DNA of 64,000 nucleotides from Bradyrhizobium sp. 141 (GTDB taxonomy: Bacteria > Pseudomonadota > Alphaproteobacteria > Rhizobiales > Xanthobacteraceae): NCBI RefSeq assembly GCF_023074055.1, contig NZ_JADPKR010000087.1, positions 17,648-81,647 of the forward strand. The letters are read 5' to 3'. The notes beneath the pieces are model-generated. The model did not search any database. It saw only the letters and a list, made by a program, of their open reading frames with translations, and had not been told where the DNA came from. How positions within the stretch are numbered: position 1 is the stretch's first letter; each line of letters begins with the position of its first letter. This document shows, piece after piece, positions 1 through 8,504 of the stretch. The position numbers were made by a program, and so were the translations under genes.

Positions 1-275
1 AGAGCGGGGTCAAGACGAGGGCTGAGGTGCTGCGCCGGGTGCGGGCCACCGAGCAGCAGATCGGCCTGTCGCGAGCCCAGCGCGCCACCAATGTGCAGGG
101 CGCGTTCCAGGTATCCCCGGACCGTCAGGCAGAAGTCCAGGGCCGCCGCATTGTCCTGATCGACGACGTCCTGACCTCCGGCGCGACGCTGGATGCCTGC
201 GCGCGGGCCCTGCTACGCGCCAAGGCGGCCCAGGTGGACGTGCTGGTGTTCGCCCGGGTTGTGGAGGTCAGGTAA
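1..275 (+). CDS. comF: ComF family phosphoribosyltransferase-like protein, C-terminal part
   Basis: The reading frame is open from the left edge (codons start at base 3), so the N-terminal part, where a zinc-binding region is expected, lies outside the window. About 90 residues remain. They contain the type I phosphoribosyltransferase PRPP loop VLIDDVLTSGAT (two acidic residues followed by TSGAT) and, upstream, the ComF-typical segment RATEQQIGLSRAQR. ComF proteins are linked to DNA uptake and use in competent bacteria; their substrate is not established. The gene is followed closely by grxC on the same strand, as in many Rhizobiales. The family call is solid, the role is inferred. Confidence 0.88.
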   Translation, partial: SGVKTRAEVLRRVRATEQQIGLSRAQRATNVQGAFQVSPDRQAEVQGRRIVLIDDVLTSGATLDACARALLRAKAAQVDVLVFARVVEVR

Positions 276-322
276 AGTCCCATATAATTCAATGAATTCA
301 TGACAAGAGAGCGCCAGACGAG

Positions 323-598
323 ATGACTGCTGCTGTCGAGATCTACACCAGGCCGGGCTGCGGCTATTGTTCCGCTGCCAGGTCGCTGCTGACCCGCAAG
401 AAGGCGGCTTTCACGGAATTCGACGTCGCCAGGAACCCTTCCTGGCGGGCCGAGATGTACGACCGCGCCGGCGAGGGCTCGACCTTCCCGCAGATCTGGA
501 TCGGCGGAACTCATGTCGGCGGCTGCGACGACCTCTACGCCCTCGATCGCGAGGGCAAGCTCGACGGCATGCTCGAAAGCGTGAAGGCAGTGTCATGA
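323..598 (+). CDS. grxC: Glutaredoxin 3 (dithiol type, CGYC active site)
   Basis: A 91-residue single-domain thioredoxin-fold protein of normal glutaredoxin length. The active site is C13-G-Y-C16; classical class I glutaredoxins have CPYC, so the proline is replaced by glycine while both cysteines remain. Also visible are the cis-proline segment STFPQIWIGG and the glutathione-binding GGCDDL turn. The protein is expected to reduce disulfides or glutathionylated proteins in the cytoplasm using GSH. Its stop codon overlaps the ATG of the following amidase gene (ATGA), which indicates translational coupling. Confidence 0.93.
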   Translation: MTAAVEIYTRPGCGYCSAARSLLTRKKAAFTEFDVARNPSWRAEMYDRAGEGSTFPQIWIGGTHVGGCDDLYALDREGKLDGMLESVKAVS

Positions 599-1473
599 GC
601 GAGAATCGGACCTTCACCGCCGCGATGGTGCAGATGCGCACCGGCTTGATGCCCGAGCCCAGTCTCGCGCAGGCCACCAGACTGATCAGGCAGGCGGCGG
701 CGAATGGCGCCGATTACGTGCAGACGCCCGAAGTCAGCAACATGATGCAGCTGAACCGCAAGGCGCTGTTCGAGCATCTCCAGAGCGAGGAGGACGACAC
801 CTCGCTGAAGGCCTACCGCGCGCTGGCGGCAGAGCTGAAGATCCATATCCATGTCGGGTCGCTGGCGCTGCGCTTTTCGCCGGAGAAGGCGGTCAACCGC
901 TCCTTCCTGATCGGGCCCGAGGGCAATGTGCTCGCGAGATACGACAAGATCCACATGTTCGACATCGAGCTGCCGGACGGCGAGAGCTATCGCGAATCCG
1001 CCAATTACCAGCCGGGTGAGACCGCCGTGATCTCCGATCTGCCCTGGGGGCGGGTGGGCTTAACGATCTGCTACGACGTGCGCTTCCCCGCGCTCTATCG
1101 CGCGCTCGCCGAGAGCGGCGCGTATTTCATCACCGTGCCCTCGGCCTTCACCCGCAAGACCGGGGAAGCGCATTGGCACGTGCTGCTGCGCGCGCGCGCG
1201 ATCGAGACCGGCTGCTTCATCTTCGCCGCCGCGCAGGCAGGCTTGCATGAGAACAAGCGCGAGACCTATGGCCATTCGCTGATCATCGACCCCTGGGGCG
1301 AGATCCTCGCCGAGGGCGACGTCGAGCCCGGCATCATCATGGCCCAAATCGATCCGGCCAAGGTCGAGACCGCGCGCCGCGCGATCCCCTCGCTCCAGCA
1401 CGGCCGCCGCTTCGGCGTGTCCGACCCCAAGGCGGGGCCGGATCATCTGCACCTCGTACGGGGATCGGCATGA
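595..1473 (+). CDS. Carbon-nitrogen hydrolase (Nit1/deaminated glutathione amidase type)
   Basis: A 292-residue nitrilase-superfamily amidohydrolase. The Glu-Lys-Cys triad is visible: E46 in QTPEV, K118 in RYDKIHMFD and C159 in LTICYDVRFP. The length and the YDKIHMFD segment fit the Nit1/Nit2 branch, which repairs deaminated glutathione or hydrolyses omega-amides. Its position directly after a GSH-dependent glutaredoxin supports a glutathione-related substrate, but that is an inference. The ATG at 595 overlaps the grxC stop, and the gene end overlaps the next ATG at 1470. The open frame extends further upstream inside grxC, but the SENRTFTAA start matches the family N-terminus. Confidence 0.92.
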   Translation: MSENRTFTAAMVQMRTGLMPEPSLAQATRLIRQAAANGADYVQTPEVSNMMQLNRKALFEHLQSEEDDTSLKAYRALAAELKIHIHVGSLALRFSPEKAVNRSFLIGPEGNVLARYDKIHMFDIELPDGESYRESANYQPGETAVISDLPWGRVGLTICYDVRFPALYRALAESGAYFITVPSAFTRKTGEAHWHVLLRARAIETGCFIFAAAQAGLHENKRETYGHSLIIDPWGEILAEGDVEPGIIMAQIDPAKVETARRAIPSLQHGRRFGVSDPKAGPDHLHLVRGSA

Positions 1474-1952
1474 TCCGCTATGCGCTACGCTGCGACCGGG
1501 ACCACGACTTCGAAAGTTGGTTCCAGAGCTCGTCGGCGTATGATTCTCAGGTCAAGCGCAAGCTCGTGACCTGTCCGATCTGCGGCTCGGCCAAGGTCGA
1601 GAAGGCGATCATGGCGCCGCGCATCGTCGGCAAGAAGGGCCGCGGGCGCGCGGAGCCGCCGCCGGAGCCCGCGGCTGCGACCACGCCCGAGGCCGCACCG
1701 TCAGGTCCGACCTCGCTGCTGATGGCACAGGAGAAAGAGCTGCGCACCAAGCTGAAGGAGCTGCGCGATCACATCGTGAAGAACGCCGACAATGTCGGCG
1801 AGCGCTTCGCCAATGAAGCCCGCGCGATGCATTACGGCGACAAGGAGCATCGTCCGATCTACGGCGAGGCCTCGCCGGAAGAAGCAAAGTCGCTGATCGA
1901 CGAGGGCATCGAGGTTTCGCCGTTGCCGACGCTGCCGGAAGACCGGAATTAG
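1470..1952 (+). CDS. DUF1178 family protein
   Basis: A 160-residue protein of the DUF1178 family. It begins MIRYALRCDRDHDFESWF and has a CPICG pair at about residues 36-39, followed by a low-complexity Pro/Ala/Glu-rich linker (about residues 58-80) and a helical C-terminal half with the conserved stretch GERFANEARAMHYGD. The N-terminal cysteines suggest a rudimentary metal-binding knuckle. Function is unknown. It is translationally coupled to the amidase through an ATGA overlap and is the last gene of the comF-grxC-amidase run. A GC-rich palindromic repeat follows. Confidence 0.9.
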   Translation: MIRYALRCDRDHDFESWFQSSSAYDSQVKRKLVTCPICGSAKVEKAIMAPRIVGKKGRGRAEPPPEPAAATTPEAAPSGPTSLLMAQEKELRTKLKELRDHIVKNADNVGERFANEARAMHYGDKEHRPIYGEASPEEAKSLIDEGIEVSPLPTLPEDRN

Positions 1953-1968
1953 ACTCTCGGCTCTTCGT

Positions 1969-2057
1969 CATGGCCGGGGTTGATACCCGGCCATCCACGC
2001 CTTTTCTTGCTGTGACAAAGAAGATCGTGGATGCCCGGGACAAGCCCGGGCATGACG
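1969..2057. repeat. Palindromic intergenic repeat, copy 1 (CATGGCCGGG type)
   Basis: Two linked modules: TCATGGCCGGGGTTGATACC then CGGCCATCCACG, followed after about 25 bases by CGTGGATGCCCGGGACAAGC and CCGGGCATGAC. The outer ends are inverted versions of each other, so the whole can fold into a long hairpin. Related copies occur at 26,302 and 35,937. It sits between the convergent DUF1178 and EamA genes and may also stop transcription. Confidence 0.8.
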
Positions 2058-2074
2058 GCAGTTGAGGGACTTGG

Positions 2075-2986
2075 CTAGAGGCCCACCAGCACGCCCACCC
2101 CAACTACGATCAGCACAATGCCGAAAATCTCGCGCGGTGCGATCGGCTGCTTGAACGAGTAATACGCCACGCCTTGCGCGAACAGCACCTCGATCAAAGC
2201 GAGCGTGCGGACATTGGCGGCGGCGGTCAGCGCGAACGCCAGAAACCAGAATTGCGAGGCGAAGGCGCCCATGAAGCCCGCGAGCATCGACGGCTGCCAT
2301 AGCCCCAGAATCGCCCGCAGGATATTTGGCGCGCGCCAGAGCAGATAGATCGTCAGGATCAGTGTCTGCACGAGGAGGCCGAGCACCAGTGTAAACGAGG
2401 CCGCGGTCACGAAGGAGACGCCCGGCACGTTGATGATGGCGCCGCGAAACCCGACCGCGGAGAGCGCGAAGGCCGCAGCAGCAACGAGGCCGGTGATGGT
2501 TGGCCTCAATTCCGCAAAACTCTTCTCACCGCCGGGCCGCAGCGCGGTGATGACGACACCGACGGTCGCAATTACGATCGCCAGCACCTTCAGCCAGGTC
2601 AGGTGATCGCCGAGAAAGACGAAGCCGAAGATCGCGGTCTGGATCGCCTCGGTCTTCAGATATGCCGTCGTCACCACGAAGGAGCGGTCGTTCATCGCCA
2701 GCAGCATCAGGCCGGTGGCGACGATCTGGCTGAGCGCCCCGAGCAGCAGCCATGGCCAGAACGCGGTCGGCGGCATACCGAGATGATCGCCGGTCGCGAT
2801 CAGCACCACCCCTAAGAACAGCACCGAGAACGGAAAGCCGAACAGGAAGCGGATATTGGTCGCGCCCCAGGTCCCCAGCGGCTTCGTCAACGACCGCTGC
2901 ATCGCATTGCGCGCGACCTGCCCGAGCGCGGCAATGACGGTGAAGGGAATCCAGAGGTTGGCGATGGTGAGCATGGGGGGTGGCAA
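2075..2986 (-). CDS. EamA/DMT-superfamily transporter
   Basis: A 303-residue integral membrane protein with about ten hydrophobic segments in two repeated halves, as in drug/metabolite exporters of the EamA type. The two halves are joined around the segment ITALRPGGEKSFAEL. The start at 2986 (MPPPMLTIANLW) is the first ATG; an internal ATG four codons on is possible. The substrate cannot be read from the sequence. It lies opposite its upstream neighbours, between them and ubiG, and looks like an accessory gene next to the palindromic repeat. A 170-base gap without a visible gene separates it from ubiG. Confidence 0.88.
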   Translation of the reverse strand: MPPPMLTIANLWIPFTVIAALGQVARNAMQRSLTKPLGTWGATNIRFLFGFPFSVLFLGVVLIATGDHLGMPPTAFWPWLLLGALSQIVATGLMLLAMNDRSFVVTTAYLKTEAIQTAIFGFVFLGDHLTWLKVLAIVIATVGVVITALRPGGEKSFAELRPTITGLVAAAAFALSAVGFRGAIINVPGVSFVTAASFTLVLGLLVQTLILTIYLLWRAPNILRAILGLWQPSMLAGFMGAFASQFWFLAFALTAAANVRTLALIEVLFAQGVAYYSFKQPIAPREIFGIVLIVVGVGVLVGL

Positions 2987-3156
2987 AATGCAGGAAGGGA
3001 TGTTCAGCGAACCTGCCGCTAGCAGCGAAGCAGGTCAATCACGTGGACGTCATGGGTGCGATGCTCTCGCAACAAACTCGGTAGATTCCGCGGCATGGGT
3101 CCTGCGCCTCGTGCGCAATTGCGCACTAGGCGGGGACGACACCGTTCCACGCCCCC

Positions 3157-3924
3157 TCACACCATCCCTTCGGCCACCACCATGTAGTTCACGTCCATGT
3201 CCGACGAGAGGGTCCATTTGTCGGCGAAGGGGCTGTAGACCACGCCGGTCTGCTCGGTGATGACGAGGCGGTTGTCGAGCAGGTATTTTGTCAACTCGTC
3301 GGGAGTGACGAACTTATTCCACTCATGGGTGCCGCGCGGCAGCCAGCGCAGGACGTATTCGGCGCCGACGATGGCGAGCGCGAAGCTCTTCCAGTTCCTG
3401 TTCAGCGTCGAGACCACCATGAGGCCATTCGGCTTCAGCATCGAGGCGCAGCGCTTCAGGAAGACGCCGACGTCGACGACATGCTCGACCACTTCCATCG
3501 CCAGCACGATGTCGAAGCGCTCGCGGGGGTCGATCTCCTCCACCGTGGTGCAGCGGTAGTCGATCGCAAGATGGCCCTTGTCGGCATGCAGCTTCGCGGC
3601 GGCGATGCTGCTCTGGGAAGGATCGACGCCGATGACCTGCGCCCCGAGGCGGGACAGCGGCTCGCACAAGAGGCCGGCGCCGCAGCCGATGTCGAGCACG
3701 CGCAAGGACCCGAGGCAGTTGAGGCTGCGCACGTTGCGCTCGAACTTGCGGCAGGCGGCGTCGCGGATATAGCCGAGCCGCAGCGGGTTGATCCGGTGCA
3801 GCGGCGCCATCTTGCCGTTGGGGTCCCACCACTCGGCCGAGAGTTTTGAGAATTTCGCGATCTCGGCGGCATCGACGGTCGAGCCCGGCTGGGCGGTTGC
3901 GGAAGTATTTTGCTGCATGCTCAT
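3157..3924 (-). CDS. ubiG: Ubiquinone biosynthesis O-methyltransferase UbiG
   Basis: A 255-residue class I SAM methyltransferase that performs the two O-methylations of ubiquinone synthesis. Motif I is VLDIGCGAGLLCEPLSRLGA (about residues 76-95). The UbiG signatures AEWWDPNGKMAPLHRINPLR near the N-terminus and STLNRNWKSFALAIVGAEY in the C-terminal half are both present. The N-terminus begins with about 20 variable residues (MSMQQNTSATAQPGS). It is transcribed away from lysC, 15 bases downstream of the PH-domain gene on the same strand; ubiG next to lysC is a usual Rhizobiales arrangement. Confidence 0.96.
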   Translation of the reverse strand: MSMQQNTSATAQPGSTVDAAEIAKFSKLSAEWWDPNGKMAPLHRINPLRLGYIRDAACRKFERNVRSLNCLGSLRVLDIGCGAGLLCEPLSRLGAQVIGVDPSQSSIAAAKLHADKGHLAIDYRCTTVEEIDPRERFDIVLAMEVVEHVVDVGVFLKRCASMLKPNGLMVVSTLNRNWKSFALAIVGAEYVLRWLPRGTHEWNKFVTPDELTKYLLDNRLVITEQTGVVYSPFADKWTLSSDMDVNYMVVAEGMV

Positions 3925-3938
3925 GGTTACGCGCGGTC

Positions 3939-4406
3939 CTACCGCGTGGTGATCGAACTACGGAAGGCGAGCGGCGAGGCGATCGTCCGGATGGTTTCAC
4001 GGCCTTCGCCGACCCCGTTGATGGTCACATCGCCGTAGTTGAGAATACGTCCAAGAATCGTCTGGTTGACGTCGACGCTCTCGACCTTGTCCAGCGCCAT
4101 CTCGAAGGTGCGGCGCTTGATGAAGCCGGTCTTGTGCACGATCCTGAGATTGGTGACGTCGGTCTCGGTGGTGAAGCGATGGAACCAGCCCTTCACGGTC
4201 CAGTACAGGGCAGCGAGAGCCACCAGCGCCGCGGCGACGAGACACAGAATCACGAGACCATCGACCGCGGTCTGCCGCGACAGCACGAACAGGCCCAAGG
4301 CCACGATCCAAGCCAGGATCGCCGGAAAATAGAAGATCCAGTGCGCATTGGTCGAATACAGCACCCGCTCGCCCGGCTGCAGGATTTCGTCAATATAGCG
4401 CGCCAT
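3939..4406 (-). CDS. PH domain-containing membrane protein
   Basis: A 155-residue protein with two hydrophobic segments (about residues 20-65, FYFPAILAWIVALGLFVL and the following one) and a bacterial PH-like domain afterwards (FHRFTTETDVTNLRIVHKTG, then MALDKVESVDVNQ). Such bPH2 proteins are anchored in the inner membrane; their ligands are mostly unknown. I start it at 4406 (MARYIDEILQPGERVLY), because the open frame upstream (to 4547) is Arg/Gly/Pro-rich, unlike the family, and would run into the lysC promoter. It is probably co-transcribed with ubiG. Confidence 0.82.
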   Translation of the reverse strand: MARYIDEILQPGERVLYSTNAHWIFYFPAILAWIVALGLFVLSRQTAVDGLVILCLVAAALVALAALYWTVKGWFHRFTTETDVTNLRIVHKTGFIKRRTFEMALDKVESVDVNQTILGRILNYGDVTINGVGEGRETIRTIASPLAFRSSITTR

Positions 4407-4555
4407 AACCTCGATTAACCCATTGCCCGGATTGGCCGGAGCAGGAACCCGCTTGCCCCCGGCCCCGCCCCTCTGTATACGCGCGGTCGGGTGTCCGCAG
4501 CATCGCCTCGCGCGGGTCACCATACTTATCCTTATGAGGGAATGCACGCGTCGTC

Positions 4556-5812
4556 ATGAGCCGCCTCGTGATGAAATTCGGCGGCACATCCGTCGCCAAC
4601 ATCGAACGTATCCGCAACGTCGCACGCCATGTGAAGCGTGAGGTCGATGCCGGCCACGAAGTGGCCGTGGTCGTCTCGGCGATGTCCGGCAAGACCAACG
4701 AGCTGGTGGCCTGGTGCACCGAGGCCTCGCCGATGCACGACGCGCGCGAATATGATGCCGTCGTCGCCTCTGGAGAGCAGGTGACCTCCGGCCTCCTTGC
4801 CATCGCGCTCCAGGGCATGGGCATCCAGGCCCGCTCCTGGCAGGGCTGGCAGATCCCGATCAAGACCAGCGACGCCCATGCCTCGGCCCGGATCGAGGAC
4901 ATCGACGGCAGCGAGATCATCAAGCGCTTTAGGGAGCGCAAGGAGGTCGCGGTCATCGCCGGCTTCCAGGGCATCAACGCCGAGACCAACCGCATCACCA
5001 CGCTCGGCCGCGGCGGCTCCGACACCTCGGCCGTGGCAATTGCCGCAGCCGTCAAAGCCGACCGCTGCGATATCTATACCGACGTCGACGGCGTCTACAC
5101 CACCGACCCGCGAATCGTGCCGAAGGCCAAGAGGCTCGACAAGATCGCGTTCGAGGACATGCTGGAACTGGCCTCTCAGGGCGCAAAGGTGCTCCAGGTC
5201 CGCTCGGTGGAACTCGGCATGGTCCACAACATGCCGATCTTCGTCCGCTCGAGCTTCGACAAGCCCGAGGACATCGACCCGCATGCCAACCAGCCGCCCG
5301 GCACGCTGATCTGCAGCGAGGAGGAGATCATGGAAAGCCACGTCGTCACCGGTATCGCCTTCTCCAAGGACGAGGCCCAGATTTCGGTGCGCCAGATCGA
5401 GGACAAGCCGGGCGTTGCGGCCTCGATCTTCGGCCCGCTGGCGGATGCCAACATCAACGTCGACATGATCGTGCAGAACGTCTCCGAGGACGGCAAGACC
5501 ACCGACCTCACCTTCACGGTGCCGGCGGCCGACTATACCCGCGCCAAGGACACGATTACCGCCGCCAAGGGCAAGATCGGCTATATCAGGCTCGATACCG
5601 CCACCGATGTCGCCAAAATCTCGGTGATCGGCAGCGGCATGCGCAGCCATGCCGGCGTCGCCGCCCAGGCGTTCTCGGCCCTCGCGGGGCGGAATATCAA
5701 CATCCGGGCCATTACAACCTCCGAGATCAAATTCTCGGTTTTGATCGACACCGCCTATACCGAGCTTGCGGTACGCACGCTGCACACGCTCTACGGCCTC
5801 GATCAGGGCTGA
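4556..5812 (+). CDS. lysC: Aspartate kinase
   Basis: A 418-residue aspartokinase, the first step of lysine, threonine and methionine synthesis. The N-terminal kinase domain (about 1-240) begins with MSRLVMKFGGTSVANIERIR and contains GRGGSDTSAVAIAAAVKADR. Two ACT domains follow (about 265-340 and 345-415: KDEAQISVRQIEDKPGVA and VISVIGSGMRSHAGVAAQ-like segments), which suggests allosteric feedback control by Lys and/or Thr. The length is that of single-chain proteobacterial LysC, and the protein looks intact. The ATG is 149 bases from the divergent PH-domain gene start. A palindrome-rich gap of 371 bases separates it from ptsP. Confidence 0.97.
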   Translation: MSRLVMKFGGTSVANIERIRNVARHVKREVDAGHEVAVVVSAMSGKTNELVAWCTEASPMHDAREYDAVVASGEQVTSGLLAIALQGMGIQARSWQGWQIPIKTSDAHASARIEDIDGSEIIKRFRERKEVAVIAGFQGINAETNRITTLGRGGSDTSAVAIAAAVKADRCDIYTDVDGVYTTDPRIVPKAKRLDKIAFEDMLELASQGAKVLQVRSVELGMVHNMPIFVRSSFDKPEDIDPHANQPPGTLICSEEEIMESHVVTGIAFSKDEAQISVRQIEDKPGVAASIFGPLADANINVDMIVQNVSEDGKTTDLTFTVPAADYTRAKDTITAAKGKIGYIRLDTATDVAKISVIGSGMRSHAGVAAQAFSALAGRNINIRAITTSEIKFSVLIDTAYTELAVRTLHTLYGLDQG

Positions 5813-5844
5813 AGCGACCGTCGTCGCGCTTCAGATTGCTGTTT

Positions 5845-5893
5845 AAGCATGGTCTTTGCGGAAAACCGCTTCGCACTTTTCCGGACCATGCTT
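5845..5893. repeat. Short inverted repeat with GGAAAACCGC core, copy 1
   Basis: Perfect 10-base outer arms AAGCATGGTC (5845) and GACCATGCTT (5884) enclose GGAAAA and TTTTCC, so the unit folds into a hairpin. A sister copy with GCATGATC/GATCATGC arms and the same GGAAAACCGCT core lies at 15,960, after livF. Confidence 0.85.
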
Positions 5894-5920
5894 GGACTAA
5901 TTTTCTCTTAGCGGTCGCAG

Positions 5921-5952
5921 CAAACGCGAAGGTGTACACACCTTCGCGTTTG
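5921..5952. other. Near-perfect 32-base palindrome between lysC and ptsP
   Basis: Two 15-base arms, CAAACGCGAAGGTGT and its exact reverse complement, are separated by only two bases (AC). A second small hairpin, TTTTGC-TTG-GCAAAA, follows within about 25 bases. There is no T-run directly after the large palindrome, so a simple terminator is not obvious. A regulator-binding site or a repeat remnant is possible. The rest of the 5,813-6,183 gap has no convincing gene. Confidence 0.75.
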
Positions 5953-6183
5953 GCAGGCGTTTTGCTTGGCAAAACAAGCCTCAATTCGCTATACGGCGAA
6001 CAGGGTGGGCTGCCGCAGACTGTGTCCCAGTTCAGGCGGCGCCGCTCCGGTGCAAGCGCTAAATCTCAAGTGATTTTGGGCTTGTGCCGGCGCCGGACAA
6101 ACAAATTGGTTGTTTTTCTGGAATTATGGGCCAGCCGCCGGCCGATACCGCCGGGCCGGGCACACGGAGGAGATTGACGGGAC

Positions 6184-8451
6184 ATGCGGAGCGCGTCGGG
6201 AGGTCCCCGCGTCTTGTTGAGACGGCTCCGCGAAACCATGGCGGAGCAGGTCTCGGCCCAGGAGCGGCTGGACAAGATCGTGGTGCTGATCGCCGCCAAC
6301 ATGGTGGCCGAGGTGTGCTCGGTCTATGTGCTGCGCATCGACAACACGCTGGAGCTCTACGCCACCGAGGGCCTCAACCGCGAGGCGGTGCACCACACCG
6401 TGCTGAGCGCCCATGAAGGCCTGGTCGGCCTCGTCGCCAGCGAGGCGACACCGCTCAACCTAAGCGATGCGCAGAGCCACCCGGCCTTCTCGTTCCGCCC
6501 CGAGACCGGCGAAGAAATCTACCACTCCTTCCTCGGCGTGCCGATCCTGCGGGCCGGCAACACGCTCGGCGTGCTGGTGGTGCAGAACCGCGCCAAGCGC
6601 AACTATGTCGAGGAGGAGCTCGAGGCGCTGCAGACCACAGCGATGGTGCTGGCGGAGCTGATCGCCTCCGGCGAACTCTCCGCGCTGGCCCAGCCGGGCC
6701 AGGAACCGGCCGCGCGCCATTCCGCGCAGAAGGTCGGCGCCATCCTCTCGGAGGGCATCGCGCTCGGCCATGTCGTGCTGCACGAGCCGCGCGTCGTCAT
6801 CAAGGACTACATCGCCGAGGACCTGCCGAAGGAGATCAAGCGGCTCGACACCGCGCTCGCCAAGCTGCGCGCCGATCTCGACCGCATGCTGGAGCGCGGC
6901 GACGTCGCCGAAGGCGGCGAGCATCGCGAGGTGCTGGAAGCCTACCGCATGTTCGCCAACGACCAGGGCTGGTCGCACAAGCTGCACGAGGCGGTCGCCA
7001 CCGGCCTCACGGCGGAAGCCGCCGTCGAGCGCGTGCAGTCCGACACCCGCGCACGCATGCTGCGCTCGACCGATCCCTATTTGCGCGACCGGCTGCACGA
7101 TCTCGAGGATCTCGGCTACCGCTTGATGCGGCAGCTGGTCGGTCAGGACCATGCGCCGTCGCGCGAGCAGCTGCCCGACAACGCCATCGTCATCGCGCGC
7201 GCGATGGGCCCGGCGGCGCTGCTCGACTACGACCGCAAGCGCCTGCGCGGCATCGTGCTGGAGGAAGGCACCGCCAACTCCCACGTCTCGATCGTGGCCC
7301 GCGCGCTCGGCATTCCCGCGGTCGGCGAAGTGCCGAACGCGCCCGGCATCGCCGATCCCGGCGACGCCATCATCGTCGACGGCACCTCCGGCTCGATCTA
7401 TGTGCGCCCCTCTCAGGAAGTCGAAGCGGCCTTCGCTGAGCGCGTGCGCTTCCGCGCCCGCCGCCAAGCGCAATATCTGGCGCTGCGCGACCGGCCCTGC
7501 GTCACCAGGGACGGCCAGAAGGTCGAGCTGATGATCAACGCAGGTCTTGCCATCGACCTGCCGCATATCGAGGACACCGGCAGCGCCGGCATCGGCCTGT
7601 TCCGCACCGAACTGCAATTCATGGTCGGCCAGAGCCTGCCGCGCACCAGCGACCAGCTGGCGCTCTATCGCACCGTGCTGGATGCCGCCGGTCACAAGCC
7701 CGTCACCTTCCGCACCCTCGACATCGGCGGCGACAAGGCCCTGCCTTATATGGAAGCCGTGATCGAGGAAAATCCCGCGCTCGGCTGGCGCGCGATCCGG
7801 CTCGGGCTGGATCGCCCCGGCCTCTTGCGCGGCCAGATTCGCGCGCTGCTGCGCGCCGGCGGCGGCCGCGCGCTGCGCATCATGTTCCCGATGATCTCGG
7901 AGGTCGCCGAATTCGATTCGGCGAAGGCGCTGGTCGAGCGCGAGCTCACTTACTTGCGTCAGCACGGCCACACGCTGCCTGAACGAATCGACATCGGCAC
8001 CATGGTCGAGGTGCCGGCCCTGCTCTATCAGCTCGACGAGCTCCTGAGGAAGGTCGACTTCATCTCGGTCGGCTCCAACGATCTGTTCCAGTTCCTGTTC
8101 GCAGTCGACCGCGGCAACGCAAAAGTGTCCGAGCGCTTCGACACCATGTCGGCGCCGATCCTGCGCGCGCTGCGCGAGATCGCGCACAAATCGCAGGCGG
8201 CGAAGAAGTCGCTTTCGCTCTGCGGCGAGATGGCGTCCAAGCCGCTCGGCGCACTCGCTTTGATCGCGCTCGGCTATCGCTCACTCTCGCTTTCGGCAAC
8301 CGCGCTCGGCCCGGTCAAGGCGATGGTGATCGATCTCGATGCAAAGAAGGCCGAAGCCATGCTCGGCCCGCTCCTGGACGCGCCGGCGGGCAGCGTCTCG
8401 ATCCGGCAGAAACTCACGGAATTTGCCGAGGCCGAAGGCCTGGCGTTGTAG
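6184..8451 (+). CDS. ptsP: Phosphoenolpyruvate-protein phosphotransferase PtsP (EI-Ntr)
   Basis: A 755-residue nitrogen-PTS enzyme I. It has an N-terminal GAF domain (about 20-160; it senses glutamine/2-oxoglutarate in related proteins), then the EI N-domain (about 175-300), the swivelling phosphohistidine domain with GTANSHVSIVARALGIP (the His of NSHVSI is phosphorylated), and the PEP-binding TIM barrel with GIGLFRTELQFM, TLDIGGDKALPYME and the C-terminal LCGEMASKP. It passes phosphate from PEP to NPr and then EIIA-Ntr, which couples nitrogen status to potassium transport, PHB and other processes. The start at 6184 includes a short basic leader; an internal ATG at 6238 is possible. prfA follows after 53 bases. 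Confidence 0.96.
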   Translation: MRSASGGPRVLLRRLRETMAEQVSAQERLDKIVVLIAANMVAEVCSVYVLRIDNTLELYATEGLNREAVHHTVLSAHEGLVGLVASEATPLNLSDAQSHPAFSFRPETGEEIYHSFLGVPILRAGNTLGVLVVQNRAKRNYVEEELEALQTTAMVLAELIASGELSALAQPGQEPAARHSAQKVGAILSEGIALGHVVLHEPRVVIKDYIAEDLPKEIKRLDTALAKLRADLDRMLERGDVAEGGEHREVLEAYRMFANDQGWSHKLHEAVATGLTAEAAVERVQSDTRARMLRSTDPYLRDRLHDLEDLGYRLMRQLVGQDHAPSREQLPDNAIVIARAMGPAALLDYDRKRLRGIVLEEGTANSHVSIVARALGIPAVGEVPNAPGIADPGDAIIVDGTSGSIYVRPSQEVEAAFAERVRFRARRQAQYLALRDRPCVTRDGQKVELMINAGLAIDLPHIEDTGSAGIGLFRTELQFMVGQSLPRTSDQLALYRTVLDAAGHKPVTFRTLDIGGDKALPYMEAVIEENPALGWRAIRLGLDRPGLLRGQIRALLRAGGGRALRIMFPMISEVAEFDSAKALVERELTYLRQHGHTLPERIDIGTMVEVPALLYQLDELLRKVDFISVGSNDLFQFLFAVDRGNAKVSERFDTMSAPILRALREIAHKSQAAKKSLSLCGEMASKPLGALALIALGYRSLSLSATALGPVKAMVIDLDAKKAEAMLGPLLDAPAGSVSIRQKLTEFAEAEGLAL

Positions 8452-8504
8452 CGGGCCTGTCCCGCTCCCTGCCGCCTCGCCTCCCGCCATTTGAGACTGA
8501 ACCG

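Noticed and set aside
6460..8187. A 575-residue minus-strand frame opposite ptsP
   Set aside because: Antisense shadow: the plus strand encodes all EI-Ntr motifs, and the shadow has no family sequence.
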